From Nisaea acidiphila (GTDB taxonomy: Bacteria > Pseudomonadota > Alphaproteobacteria > Thalassobaculales > Thalassobaculaceae): DNA of 64,000 nt. Within the stretch, counting starts at the first letter, position 1. Each line of letters opens with the position of its first letter. Under the pieces are notes generated by a model. It worked only from the letters and a program-made list of their open reading frames with translations, was not told where the DNA came from and made no database searches. The translations under genes were made by a program, and so were the position numbers. Location of the stretch: contig NZ_CP102480.1 in assembly GCF_024662015.1 (NCBI RefSeq), forward strand, positions 4,582,501-4,646,500. Reading direction: 5' to 3'. Shown here one piece after another: positions 1 through 10,873 of this stretch.

Positions 1-154
1 TCGCGGCCTCGTCGGTCTTCCAGCGTTCTTCCTGGAAATTCGACCAGCTCACTCCGACGATGGCGTCGGCGGCTTTGGCGGCCGGATAGCCTGCCAGAAT
101 GCCGCCGAGCGCAATTGCGCCGACGGCAAGAAATCTCGTGAGACTTACCCTCAT
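1..154 (-). CDS. Sugar-type ABC transporter periplasmic binding protein (N-terminal fragment)
   Basis: This is the first 51 codons of a gene that runs off the left edge. The ATG at 154 follows a GGGAGGAC ribosome site. The peptide opens with two Arg/Lys-like residues, a hydrophobic stretch ([15 protein letters not shown]) and an AxA-type cleavage region near residue 30, so it is exported. The mature start, reading [18 protein letters not shown], resembles xylose/ribose-type Peripla_BP_4 binding proteins, in which the first strand is followed by a substrate-contacting segment. The assignment to that family is from pattern only, because most of the protein lies outside the window. It is divergent from the SDR gene at 283, sharing a 128-base promoter region. 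Confidence 0.7.
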   Translation of the reverse strand, partial: MRVSLTRFLAVGAIALGGILAGYPAAKAADAIVGVSWSNFQEERWKTDEAA

Positions 155-282
155 TGTGTCCTCCCTCAAGGAACAGGCGTTAATCGCCGATTGGTTTATT
201 TTTATGGTCAAAAAATAGGTTGCCGCAGCCGGGTATGACCGTCAATCTTTTCGTCGAACGAATCCGGGGAGGAGCAGAAGAC

Positions 283-1053
283 ATGGCGGCATATGCAACG
301 CGGTACCCTGATCTTGAGGGAAAGGCCGTGTTCGTCAGCGGCGGTGCGACCGGGATCGGGGCGGCGATCGTCGAGGCTTTTTGCTGGCAGGGCGCGCATA
401 CCTATTTCGTCGATATCGACGTCGAGTCGGCCGAAGCATTGACCGCAAGCGTTGCGGAGAAGACGGGGACTTCGCCGTTTTTTCATCGTTGCGATGTGAC
501 GGATACGCAGGCCTTGCGGGATGCGATCGAGCGCGCGTCGGAAGTGACAGGCGCGCTTTATGCGCTGGTGAACAACGCAGCACGCGATCTGCGGGTTCCG
601 GCGGATGAAGTGACAGAGGATGTCTGGGACGATCTGGTTGCGATCAATCTCAAGCACCAGTTTTTCGCGGCGCAGACGGCCTACCGGCTGATGGCGCCGA
701 GCGGCTGTGGTTCGATCATCAATTTCGGCTCTATCGCGCCGGGGCAGGGGGTGAAAAATCTCTCCGTCTATTCATCCTGCAAGTCGGCAGCCTTCGGTCT
801 CACCCGGTCGCTTGCGCGCGATTTCGGCACGGCCGGTGTCCGGGTGAACTCTATCATTCCCGGTGCGATCCTGACCCCGCGTCAATTGCGGGATTGGATC
901 GACCCGGACACCAAGCGGGAGATTATCGAGCGGCAGTGCCTCAAGCGGGCGATGCAGGAGGACGACGTCGCCGAAATGGTCCTGTTCCTCGCCTCCAACG
1001 CTTCGCGCGGCTGCACCGCGCAGGAATTCACCGTCGATGGAGGCAATATCTAG
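283..1053 (+). CDS. SDR family NAD(P)-dependent oxidoreductase
   Basis: A 256-residue classical short-chain dehydrogenase. The cofactor motif GGATGIG is at residues 20-26, NNAA at about 97-100, catalytic Ser150 and the YxxxK pair Tyr163/Lys167 (YSSCK). The C-terminal VDGG ending is typical of the family. ATG 283 is chosen because it has GGGGAGGAG 8 bases upstream; an upstream in-frame ATG at 220 lacks a site. Divergence from a sugar-binding-protein gene suggests a sugar or polyol dehydrogenase, but substrate cannot be read from the sequence. Its TAG stop shares the palindrome CTAG (1050-1053) with the convergent FAD monooxygenase gene. Confidence 0.88.
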   Translation: MAAYATRYPDLEGKAVFVSGGATGIGAAIVEAFCWQGAHTYFVDIDVESAEALTASVAEKTGTSPFFHRCDVTDTQALRDAIERASEVTGALYALVNNAARDLRVPADEVTEDVWDDLVAINLKHQFFAAQTAYRLMAPSGCGSIINFGSIAPGQGVKNLSVYSSCKSAAFGLTRSLARDFGTAGVRVNSIIPGAILTPRQLRDWIDPDTKREIIERQCLKRAMQEDDVAEMVLFLASNASRGCTAQEFTVDGGNI

Positions 1054-2228
1054 GCGGTTGGCTCCAGTGCAGCCGCGGCGGAAAGCGCTTCCGTGCGGAT
1101 CGAGCGGGCGAGATACCAGCCCAGAAGCCGTTTCGGCGCATGACGCATGACGAAATTGCGGATGGCGAAGGCACGGGGCGTCGAGGGAATGAAGAGCGGA
1201 GCAATCTTTCGGCTGCGTTCCTGTAGTTGAATTATGGCAGGCCGCAGACGTTGTTCGTGACCCGTAAGGGCATCTTCCACCGTATTCTTCGACAGTTCGT
1301 CCGCGAGGACCTTTGCCGATGTGATTGCCATGCCGGCGCCTTGGCCGGAGATCAGCGTCAGACAGTGTGCGGCATCGCCGAGAAGAACGATCCGTCCCGT
1401 CGACCAGGACGGCATTTCCACCAGCTCGAGATTGTCGAAGAACAGCGCATCGTCGCTCGGCAGGGCGTCGATATAGTGCAGCGCCGTCTCATGCGCGCCG
1501 GTATAAGCCGCGCGCAGGCAATCGCGTCGAGACGTGGCCGGAACGCGGCTCTGGTCGTCGGTCTTCCAAGCATAGAGCGTTGCGAGGCGGCCGTCGGAAA
1601 GGGAGTAGATTTCGGTCATCCGGCCGGGCTCGGCAAAGGAGAGGAAATCGTGGCCGAGCGCCAGATCGTCCTGCATCTGAAAGGCCGCGAAACGATATCC
1701 GAGCGGGCGGATGAAATCGGAATCCTCGCCGAACGCCATCCGGCGGATCGTGGAATGCATGCCGTCGGCGGCGATCAGCAGGTCGGCGCGGCAGTTGCTA
1801 CCGTCGCTGAGCGTTGCTGTCACCCCTGCCTCGTCCTCCTCAATTCCGGTCACAGTCGTTCCGAAACGGAGGTCGAGATCGTCCGGCAGAGCGTCATGCA
1901 GGACCTCGACGAGATCGGTCCGGGAGAGGGTGATCCAGTCCTGATGGCCGAGCAGTTCCTGATACTTGGCGCGCCAGAGCTCGCGCCCATCGCGGCCGAA
2001 ATAGACATTCTCGTGGATCGGGCGATGCCGCGCGCGGAGCGCTGGCATCAGGCCCATTTCTCCGGCAATCGTGTAACCCGGTCCGGAGAGGCCGAGCATG
2101 TAGCCGTCGGTGCGCAATTCTGGCGCCTTCTCGACAACAAGCGGATGCCAGCCTTTTTTCAGAAGCCACCAGGCGGCGGCCATGCCGCCGACGCCTGCGC
2201 CGACGATGAGAGCGGTTTTAGTCTGCAT
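1050..2228 (-). CDS. FAD-dependent monooxygenase (PHBH/UbiH-like)
   Basis: A 392-residue flavoprotein of the aromatic-hydroxylase group. The Rossmann motif GAGVGG is at residues 10-15, a DG motif sits in LIAADGMHSTIRR, and the FAD-ribityl GD motif in VLLGDAAHCLTLISGQG. ATG 2228 lies inside the 3' end of the upstream MFS gene (ATGCAGACTAA, 11-base overlap), which makes translational coupling likely. The track-length start at 2363 would lie well inside the transporter and is not needed. It is the last gene of a receptor-transporter-monooxygenase operon, so its substrate is plausibly the compound taken up, for example a siderophore. That role is inference; hydroxylation of an unrelated aromatic is the alternative. 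Confidence 0.8.
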   Translation of the reverse strand: MQTKTALIVGAGVGGMAAAWWLLKKGWHPLVVEKAPELRTDGYMLGLSGPGYTIAGEMGLMPALRARHRPIHENVYFGRDGRELWRAKYQELLGHQDWITLSRTDLVEVLHDALPDDLDLRFGTTVTGIEEDEAGVTATLSDGSNCRADLLIAADGMHSTIRRMAFGEDSDFIRPLGYRFAAFQMQDDLALGHDFLSFAEPGRMTEIYSLSDGRLATLYAWKTDDQSRVPATSRRDCLRAAYTGAHETALHYIDALPSDDALFFDNLELVEMPSWSTGRIVLLGDAAHCLTLISGQGAGMAITSAKVLADELSKNTVEDALTGHEQRLRPAIIQLQERSRKIAPLFIPSTPRAFAIRNFVMRHAPKRLLGWYLARSIRTEALSAAAALEPTA

Positions 2229-3476
2229 TGGTCGTATACAAGTCCGCGCGCTTGAAGATTGCAGGAAGGAAAAGCAGCGCTGCGACCGCAAAGCCCGCAG
2301 CGAGGTTGAAGCAGATACCAAATCCGAGATGCTCGGCGATGATGCCGGAACCGAAACCGGCAACGACAGAGACCAGGGCGTCGGTGCATTGGAAGATCGT
2401 GAAGTCGGTGCCGGCCTGGTGTTGCGATGTCCAGTCCATGACCACCGTGTAGAGTGCGACGAAGGTGCCGGCGACTACGGTGCTTTTCACCAGGTAGAGC
2501 GCGCTCAGCACCAATTCCGGCTGGGGCACGAAGGCGGAAATGGCGAACATGGTGAAACAGGCGGTCTGGATGCCCAGCATCACAAGTAGCGTCCGCCTCG
2601 CATTCCAGCGCCGGATCGCGAGGCCGGTCAGCACGATGCAGGCGATGCAGAGCACGGTCCCGATGGTTCCGGTGAGGATACCGATTGTCGCCGCGGACAT
2701 CCCGTTGTCGATCAGGAACGGTCCGGTCATTACCTGAGTGAGGCGCAATCCCATCTGCGCGATGAGCATGGCCAGCAGACCCCAGCGAATCTCGGGTCTC
2801 CTGAAGGCGTTCATCAGCGAGGGGCGCGGGCGGGCGGCCTCGCTGCCGCCCTTTCCGGGATCAGGGGTGAAGAGAAACGGCGTTGTAAGCATGACCGCGA
2901 CGAAGGTCATCGTCAGCACTGCGGTCATCCAGCCGAAATGGTCGTTCAGAACGAGGAAGAGGCCGGTGCCGATCATGATTCCCGCATAGCCGCCACCGAC
3001 CTGGATCACATTGCCCCAACCCCGATGCTCGAGACGGATCTGCTCGATCATGAAGCCGTCGCCGGCGATATCGACCGTTGAGGCGATAAGGGCGATCAGC
3101 CCGAAGGCGGCGAAGATCCAGACGAACCCGTCCTCGATCCCGTAGAGCGCGAGCCCAAGCAGGATCGCCGCAATGGTCAATTGGCCTCCCACGACGATGC
3201 CGCGCGAGCGGCGCGGGCCGGTTGCCGGAATGCGCCAGCTCTCGAGCTGGGGCGACCAGAGGAACTTGAGCGCCCAGGGCAGCATGAAGAGCGATACCAG
3301 ACCGATCAGGTCGAGCGCGGCACCGGAGCTGCGCAGAACCGTCGGGACGCCCTGGAACATCATTGCGCCGACGGTGCTCTGGATCGTGTAGACCCCGCCC
3401 ATCACCACGAGCAGGCGGGCGAGGGGAAGTCCCGCCCGCCGCGCGTCGCCGGTCCCGGTCGCGACGGCTTCGCTCA

Positions 3477-3477
<1 letters not shown>
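2218..3477 (-). CDS. MFS transporter, AmpG/RhtX-FptX-like (probable siderophore or small-molecule importer)
   Basis: A 419-residue inner-membrane protein with about 12 hydrophobic segments. Its sequence style (VDIAGDGFMIEQIR after helix 4, split by a basic loop near residue 215) resembles the PAT/AmpG branch of the major facilitator superfamily, which includes the RhtX/FptX importers that carry iron-siderophores across the inner membrane without an ABC transporter. Its start codon overlaps the TonB-receptor stop by one base (TGATG), and its own stop overlaps the next gene by 11 bases. This tight coupling to a TonB-dependent receptor is the main support for a siderophore role. Substrate identity is not visible. 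Confidence 0.75.
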
Positions 3478-5540
<2,063 letters not shown>

Positions 5541-5639
5541 GGACAACCTTCCCCGAGTAAGAACCCGCGCGAGAGTAGGGGAGTGTTCCTGCTGTTGCGG
5601 CCACGATCGGGGCGGAAATGACTTCGATCAGGACTTTAT

Positions 5640-5656
5640 TTGCGAATGGTTTGCAA
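5640..5656. promoter_or_regulatory. Inverted repeat in the receptor/AraC divergent promoter
   Basis: TTGCGAA-TGG-TTTGCAA, two 7-base arms matching at 6 of 7 positions, lies in the AT-rich part of the 157-base region between the TonB receptor and the AraC regulator. It could be an operator for that regulator or for an iron-responsive repressor. It does not match the classical Fur box. Only the symmetry is seen. Confidence 0.35.
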
Positions 5657-5697
5657 TTTCAATATATTCGGCGTGGGGAATTTATCAGGTGACGTGC

Positions 5698-6636
5698 ATG
5701 GAACTGACGCCAGCGGTTTACCGCTTCGACAAGGATCACCGTCTATTCTCGCGCGCGGATGGCAGCGCCGTCGACGGCTGGAAGGCGGCGTTTCGCTCCG
5801 AGGAGGTCGGTGACGGCTGCCGCGTCGGGGCCATCGACTGTTTCATACCGGCCGACGAGACCCATATCGTGGAAGGGCCGTCGACCTTCAGCGTCAGCCT
5901 GTTTCTGCAGGGTGCAGGGCAGTTTGAACTTGAGGACGGGCAGGCCTTCGAGTTCGGTCCGGGTTCGATGTTCCTGTTCCATACGGTCGGGGAGACCCGA
6001 GGGCGTGATAGCATGTACGGGAACAACAGGCTCCGGGGCGCAGAGTTCCGTTTTTCGCTTCCCGTGCTGAGCCGCGCCGGCATTGCGTCGGTCAACGGGG
6101 TCGAAGGTGCGCAGCGGGTCGGAAGCGGATCCGTCGCCCTGTTCATGCATCGTCCCCTTACGGGCTCGCTCAGGCTGATTGCCGAGCAGACCGTCGATTG
6201 TCCTCTGGAGGGCCTCGCCCGGCGCCTCTACCTGAAGTCCAAATCACTCGAAGTGCTTGCCCATGTCGTCGCGATGTACGAGGCCTCCAAAGGCGCCCCG
6301 GCGAACGTTACGGCACGGGACCGGCGGCGCGTCGAAGAGGCTGCGAAGATCTTGAGAGAGCGCTGCGACGAGCCCTGGACGATTTCGCGTCTGTCCCAGG
6401 AATGCGCCATCAACGAACGGAAGCTGAAAGAGGGTTTCCGCCTGGTGCTTGGCGAGACGGTCCTCTCGGTCCTGGAGCGGGCGAGGGTGGAGCGGGCGCA
6501 GGGGTTGATGCGCGACGAGGCGTTGAACGTTGCGGAGACCGCGCTCGCGGTCGGCTACAGCAATCCGAGCCATTTCGCCAAGGTGTTCCGGCGCCTGACC
6601 GGGACCGCGCCGGGTCTCTGGCGCCGCGCCGTCTGA
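5698..6636 (+). CDS. AraC family transcriptional regulator
   Basis: A 312-residue protein. The C-terminal ~100 residues form an AraC double helix-turn-helix (ISRLSQECAINERKLKEGF, then ALAVGYSNPSHFAKVFRR followed by a TGxxP-type loop). The N-terminal ~200 residues are an unassigned effector region. ATG 5698 has AGGTGA 5 bases upstream; the longer frame back to 5476 runs into the receptor signal-peptide region and is not credible. Its position divergent from a TonB receptor recalls PchR/RhrA-type activators that respond to the imported siderophore. That role is inference. Confidence 0.88.
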   Translation: MELTPAVYRFDKDHRLFSRADGSAVDGWKAAFRSEEVGDGCRVGAIDCFIPADETHIVEGPSTFSVSLFLQGAGQFELEDGQAFEFGPGSMFLFHTVGETRGRDSMYGNNRLRGAEFRFSLPVLSRAGIASVNGVEGAQRVGSGSVALFMHRPLTGSLRLIAEQTVDCPLEGLARRLYLKSKSLEVLAHVVAMYEASKGAPANVTARDRRRVEEAAKILRERCDEPWTISRLSQECAINERKLKEGFRLVLGETVLSVLERARVERAQGLMRDEALNVAETALAVGYSNPSHFAKVFRRLTGTAPGLWRRAV

Positions 6637-6642
6637 CCGAGA

Positions 6643-8283
6643 TCAGCTCAGAACGAAACCCTCGTATCCGGCATCCGCGACGGCGTCGCAGCGCGCGCGG
6701 TAGTTCTGCAATCCGCCGGCATAGGGCATGAAGACCCGCGGCTTGCCGGGCACGTTGGCGCCGAGATACCAGGAACTGTTGGCCAGCGGCAGCAGGGTCG
6801 CCTCTGCTGCCCGGTTCGTTTCTATCACCCAGTCCTCGGCCGCTTTCTCGGTCGCCTCGATCCGGGTCTGTCCGTTCGCGCGCATCTTTGCGATGCAGTC
6901 GGTGATCCAGTCGACATGCTGCTCGATGGAGACCGGCATGTTGGTGAGCACCGATGGGCTGCCCGGTCCGGTGACGGTGAAGAGGTTCGGGAAGCCCGCG
7001 ACCTGGAGGCCGAGATAGGTCTTCGGTCCGGCCGCCCAGGCGTCTTTCAGGGAAAGCTCGTCCTTGCCCGCGATATCGATGCGGAGCAGGGGGCCGGTGA
7101 TCGCGTCGAAACCGGTCGCGAAGACGATGATGTCCAGATCGTAGCGCGCGTTCTCCGTCTCGATCCCGGTTTCCGTGATCCGTTTGATCGGGTCGGACTT
7201 GATGTCGATCAGGGTCACATTGTCGCGGTTGAAGGTCTCGAAATACTCGGTATCGACAGGCGGCCGTTTGGTGCCGAAGGGATGGTCGAGCGTGCTGAGC
7301 AGCGCGGCTGTCTTCGGATCCTTCACGATTTCCCGGATCTTGCTTTTGATAAAGTCTGAGGCGGTGTCGTTCGCGGCCTTGTCGACCATCAGATCCTTGA
7401 AGACCGCACGGAAGCGGAGACCGCCTTTCTCCCAGGCTTCTTCGTAGATCGCCTGGCGTTCCTCTTCCGAGACGCTGGCTACCAGGCGGTCCTCGATCGA
7501 GAAGGGATGCCCGTTCGGATTCGAGATCATTACCTTGTGGATCTCGTCGCTATGCTCCCTGGCGTATTGCTTGAACGCGTCGCTGAGCGGATGGTTGCGC
7601 GCCGGGATGCTGTAATTCGCCGTGCGCTGGAAAACCGTCAGGTGGTCGGCAGAAGCGGCGATGACGGGCGCGGCCTGGATGCCGGTCGAGCCGGTGCCGA
7701 TCTGTCCGACCCGCTTGCCGCTGAAATCGACGCCTTCATGCGGCCACTCGCCGGTGTGATACCAGTCGCCTTTGAAGTCTTCGAGGCCGGGAATGTCCGG
7801 CACGTTGGCGGAGGAGAGACAGCCGACGCCGGTGATGAGGAACGGCGCGGCATAACGCTTTCCCGCTTCCGTCGTGACGTGCCAGAGCGTTGCCGCGTCG
7901 TCGAAGCGGGCGGAGACGACCCGGTCGCCGAGGCGGATGTCCTTGCGCAGGTCGAAACGGTCCGCGACGAAATTCAGGTAGGAACGGATCTCCTCCTGGC
8001 CCGGATAGCGCTCGGACCATTCCCACTCGTTCAGCAGCTCTTTGGAGAAGTAGTAGCAGTAGGAGTGGCTCTCGCTGTCGCAGCGCGCGCCCGGATAGCG
8101 GTTCCAGTACCAGGTTCCGCCGACCCCGTCCGCCACCTCGAGCACCTGGGCATTCAGCCCGAGCCGGTCGCGCAGGCTGTGCAGCTGGTAGAGGCCGGTG
8201 AAGCCGGCGCCTATGATTAGTGCGTCGAAACGCTCGACGTTTCCGGATACCGCCCGGTCTGCCGCAGCCATGTCTTCGGCCAT
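6643..8283 (-). CDS. Flavin-containing Baeyer-Villiger monooxygenase
   Basis: A 546-residue class B flavoprotein. It has two dinucleotide motifs, GAGFTG at 25-30 (FAD) and GTGSTG at 196-201 (NADPH), with the Baeyer-Villiger fingerprint FxGxxxHxxxWP between them (FKGDWYHTGEWP, residues 170-181). GGTWYWNRYPGARCD near residue 55 is typical of cyclohexanone-monooxygenase relatives. It would insert oxygen next to a ketone to make an ester or lactone. ATG 8283 has GGGAGTGA upstream; the longer start at 8328 has none. It converges on the AraC gene with a 6-base gap and stands alone, so the ketone substrate is unknown. Confidence 0.9.
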   Translation of the reverse strand: MAEDMAAADRAVSGNVERFDALIIGAGFTGLYQLHSLRDRLGLNAQVLEVADGVGGTWYWNRYPGARCDSESHSYCYYFSKELLNEWEWSERYPGQEEIRSYLNFVADRFDLRKDIRLGDRVVSARFDDAATLWHVTTEAGKRYAAPFLITGVGCLSSANVPDIPGLEDFKGDWYHTGEWPHEGVDFSGKRVGQIGTGSTGIQAAPVIAASADHLTVFQRTANYSIPARNHPLSDAFKQYAREHSDEIHKVMISNPNGHPFSIEDRLVASVSEEERQAIYEEAWEKGGLRFRAVFKDLMVDKAANDTASDFIKSKIREIVKDPKTAALLSTLDHPFGTKRPPVDTEYFETFNRDNVTLIDIKSDPIKRITETGIETENARYDLDIIVFATGFDAITGPLLRIDIAGKDELSLKDAWAAGPKTYLGLQVAGFPNLFTVTGPGSPSVLTNMPVSIEQHVDWITDCIAKMRANGQTRIEATEKAAEDWVIETNRAAEATLLPLANSSWYLGANVPGKPRVFMPYAGGLQNYRARCDAVADAGYEGFVLS

Positions 8284-8385
8284 GTTTTCACTCCCTGTCC
8301 TTCTTTTGCCGAAAGCATGGCCCGGCACCGCGGGCGGATCAATCGCACGGCCCGCAAAGACTGCCGTGCCCGTGCGGAGCGAACG

Positions 8386-8415
8386 AAAAAGCCGGCCTCA
8401 TTCGAGGCCGGCTTT
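8386..8415 (-). terminator. Rho-independent terminator after the UxaA/SuyB-like gene
   Basis: A perfect 12-base-pair stem (GCCGGCCTC core with flanking A/T pairs) around an ATTC loop. Read on the minus strand it is followed by a short T run. It lies just downstream of the lyase operon and upstream of the BVMO gene. Confidence 0.8.
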
Positions 8416-8438
8416 CCGTCAGAGGTCTGAAATCCGGA

Positions 8439-9617
8439 TCAGGCCGAGCGGTAAAGCTTGGTCATGGAGAATTCCCGGTGTCCGAGCGCCTCCGCCGCCG
8501 TATGGCGACCGTTGGCCGTGCGGATGATCATGTCGATCAGAGCGTCGCCTGCCTCGTCGATGGTCATCTCGCGGGTCAGCACGCCGGTCACGTCCACATC
8601 GATATGCTCGGACATGGTGCGGAGTGTGCGCGGATTGCCGGAGATCTTGATCACCGGAACGATCGGGTTGCCGATCACGTTGCCCTGACCGGTCGGGAAG
8701 GTGTGGATGACGAAGCCGCCGGCCGCCATCAGGGTGACGCATTCCGCTGCAGCGGAAGAACTGTCCATGAAATAGAGGCCGGGGCCTTTCTCCGGCGCTT
8801 CGGCGGGGCCGACGGCGTCGATATAGGTCGAGGTGCGGCCGATCTTCTCGAGATTCCCGAGCGCCTTTTCCTCGATCGTCGTCAGGCCGCCCAGGATGTT
8901 GCCCTTGGTCGGCTGACTGTCGGAGAGATCGCTGGTCTTGAAAGGCTCGATCACCTCGTCCTGATAGGCCTGGAACAGTTTCATGAACTTGGCGCCGGCC
9001 TCCGGCGTCGCCGCGCGTTTCTCGCAGATATGCTCGGCGCCGGTGATTTCAGAGGTCTCGCCGAAGCAACCGTAAAGGCCGTGTGGCAGCAGCTTGTCGT
9101 ACATGTTGCCGACGGTCGGGCAGGACGAGAGGCCGGTCGTGGTGTCGCTCTCGCCGCACTTGGTGGAGACCCAGAGGTCGGTCAGCGGCAAAGGCTCCTT
9201 CTGCAGCTCGGTTGCCCAGTGGACGAATTCCTTCGCCTTCCAGGACGCTTGCCGGATGGTCTCGAAATCGCCTTTCTGCTCGATGGAGAAGCCTTCGACC
9301 GGCTTACCGGTCTTGGCGATACCGTCGACGATGACCTGGGTCCATTCCGGCTCGATGCCGATCACCACCACGGCGGCGACATTCGGGTTCGCCCCTGTGC
9401 CGATGATCGTGCGGAAATGCAGGTCGAGATCTTCGCCAAACTGCAGACGTCCGTAAGCATGTGGGATCGCCATGGTGCCTTTGACGTTGTTCGCAACGGC
9501 TTCGCAGGCGGCATTCGAAATGTCGTCGACAGGCAGGACCAGGACGTGGTTGCGGACGCCGACGCGGCCGTTTTCCCGGCGCCAGGCGTTTACGGAGGTA
9601 TTTGTGAAATCGGCCAT
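8439..9617 (-). CDS. UxaA-family lyase large subunit (candidate (2R)-sulfolactate sulfo-lyase beta)
   Basis: A 392-residue protein of the altronate/galactarate dehydratase C-terminal family. Characteristic stretches are [15 protein letters not shown] near the start, a Cys-containing [12 protein letters not shown] loop, SSCPTVGN, and a C-terminal [15 protein letters not shown] segment. In this family the large subunit carries the metal site and a separate SAF-domain small subunit precedes it, as here. The split organisation and the 96-residue partner fit SuyAB, which releases sulfite from sulfolactate, as well as they fit split sugar-acid dehydratases. ATG 9617 starts 2 bases after the small-subunit stop, with AGAGGTGG inside the end of that gene. 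No sulfolactate dehydrogenase is visible here, so the substrate stays open. Confidence 0.8.
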   Translation of the reverse strand: MADFTNTSVNAWRRENGRVGVRNHVLVLPVDDISNAACEAVANNVKGTMAIPHAYGRLQFGEDLDLHFRTIIGTGANPNVAAVVVIGIEPEWTQVIVDGIAKTGKPVEGFSIEQKGDFETIRQASWKAKEFVHWATELQKEPLPLTDLWVSTKCGESDTTTGLSSCPTVGNMYDKLLPHGLYGCFGETSEITGAEHICEKRAATPEAGAKFMKLFQAYQDEVIEPFKTSDLSDSQPTKGNILGGLTTIEEKALGNLEKIGRTSTYIDAVGPAEAPEKGPGLYFMDSSSAAAECVTLMAAGGFVIHTFPTGQGNVIGNPIVPVIKISGNPRTLRTMSEHIDVDVTGVLTREMTIDEAGDALIDMIIRTANGRHTAAEALGHREFSMTKLYRSA

Positions 9618-9619
9618 CT

Positions 9620-9910
9620 CTACCACCTCTTGGTTTTCAGGTTGTGGGTATGGACGTGCTCGCCGGTGCCGGCGCCGCCCACCATTTTGCCGATATCCTC
9701 GCCGTACTTGATCACGGTGTCGCCGGCCTTCAGGTCTTTCAACGCGACCTTGTGGCCGATCGGGATGTCCGCCTTGGCGGTCAACCTGAAATCCGAATTG
9801 TCATGCGTGACGACACAGAGCATCTCCGTGCCCGCTTTCAGTCCCTCGACCACGACGACGCCAACATTGTCGTCGGGATTGTGGACCAGCAGTTGGGGAA
9901 TGTTCGCCAT
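9620..9910 (-). CDS. UxaA-family SAF-domain small subunit (candidate sulfolactate sulfo-lyase alpha)
   Basis: A 96-residue SAF-domain protein; the segments [12 protein letters not shown] and [16 protein letters not shown] are typical of the UxaA N-terminal family. ATG 9910 is preceded by GGGAGGAA; the longer frame to 9949 adds an unlikely basic leader. It is translated just before the large subunit with a 2-base gap, so the two are almost certainly made together as one enzyme. A stand-alone small subunit of this size is known for SuyA, which is the reason for the sulfolactate suggestion. Confidence 0.82.
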   Translation of the reverse strand: MANIPQLLVHNPDDNVGVVVVEGLKAGTEMLCVVTHDNSDFRLTAKADIPIGHKVALKDLKAGDTVIKYGEDIGKMVGGAGTGEHVHTHNLKTKRW

Positions 9911-9969
9911 TTCCCTGTTCCTCCCGTTTTTACGAAGTTCTTTCGTCACTGAATAATGATAACGTAACT

Positions 9970-9979
9970 CTTATACAAG
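9970..9979. promoter_or_regulatory. Candidate GntR operator
   Basis: CTTATACAAG is a near-palindrome (8 of 10 symmetric) of the kind bound by GntR/HutC regulators. It sits in the divergent promoter region between the lyase small subunit and the GntR gene. A second small inverted repeat, CGTGC-N7-GCACG, is at 9995-10011. Confidence 0.35.
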
Positions 9980-10045
9980 ACCGGCATTTGAGGTCGTGCT
10001 AAGAAGGCACGAAAGCCCACTGAGTTCGGCATCTTGGAGAGGCCC

Positions 10046-10747
10046 TTGTCGGCACCGCTCTATAAGTACGTTATCGAAACCCTGATTGAACGGATCGCAT
10101 CCGGAGAACTCGCGCCGGGGATCATGCTGCCCAGCGAGGGCGATCTCGGCGCGGAACTCGGGGTCAGTCAGGGCACCGCGCGCAAGGCGCTGTCAGAATT
10201 GGAACGTCGCGGAATCGTCAGTCGGCGGCAGGGCGTCGGAACTTTCGTCACGGCTCGGACCCCGGAAAGCGCGCTCTTTCATTTCTTCAGGTTGCGCGAT
10301 GCGGATGGGAGTCAGGTTTCTCCGGTGCTTGAAGACGAGAGTGTCCAACGGAGGCGGGCTCTCAAGCCTGAGCGCGAGGTTCTGTTCGGAAATCCGGACA
10401 GCGTTTACGAAATCGAACGGGTTCGCTCCGTGCGGTCCGAGCGTGTCGTGCATGAAAGGTCGATCGTGCCAGCCGGACTGTTTCCGGGACTGCCGGAGCG
10501 CAATCCACTGCCGAATACGCTTTATGTGCTCTACCAGCGTGCCTATTCGGTCGCGATCGTACAGGCATCCGAGGCGGTGCGGGCCGTGACGGGGATGCCG
10601 GATGTGTGCCGGCAATTATCGGTGCCCGATGGTACGCCCCTGCTCAGGGTCGAGCGACGGGCGGCCGATCTTGCCGGCAGGGTCGTCGAATTGCGCATCA
10701 GTCATTTCGTTACCGGTGACCGGTTCTACGCGGTCGATCTCGCGTGA
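10046..10747 (+). CDS. GntR family regulator with UTRA domain
   Basis: About 233 residues. The N-terminal winged helix has the GntR pattern (LPSEGDLGAELGVSQGTARKAL, then GIVSRRQGVGTFV). The C-terminal ~150 residues have the UTRA ligand-binding layout (YEIERVR early, ending in a FYAVDL strand). No early ATG exists. TTG 10046 is taken as the start because GGAGAGG lies just upstream; TTG 10034 is the alternative. It is divergent from the two-subunit lyase, so it probably represses that operon and responds to its substrate. That target is inferred from position only. Confidence 0.85.
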   Translation: MSAPLYKYVIETLIERIASGELAPGIMLPSEGDLGAELGVSQGTARKALSELERRGIVSRRQGVGTFVTARTPESALFHFFRLRDADGSQVSPVLEDESVQRRRALKPEREVLFGNPDSVYEIERVRSVRSERVVHERSIVPAGLFPGLPERNPLPNTLYVLYQRAYSVAIVQASEAVRAVTGMPDVCRQLSVPDGTPLLRVERRAADLAGRVVELRISHFVTGDRFYAVDLA

Positions 10748-10873
10748 TTGGATGATGGCGATTAATGCCAATCAGGGACTTCGGGATCTACGAAAGAAGG
10801 GTCGATCTCGGCAGACGGAAACTGATAATTTATTTGTCCGATTAACCTGGGCTTTGCCGATAGGGCCTCAAGG

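Noticed and set aside
8220-9956. 578-residue frame opposite the lyase subunits
   Set aside because: It spans two real genes and the terminator between neighbours and has no domain.
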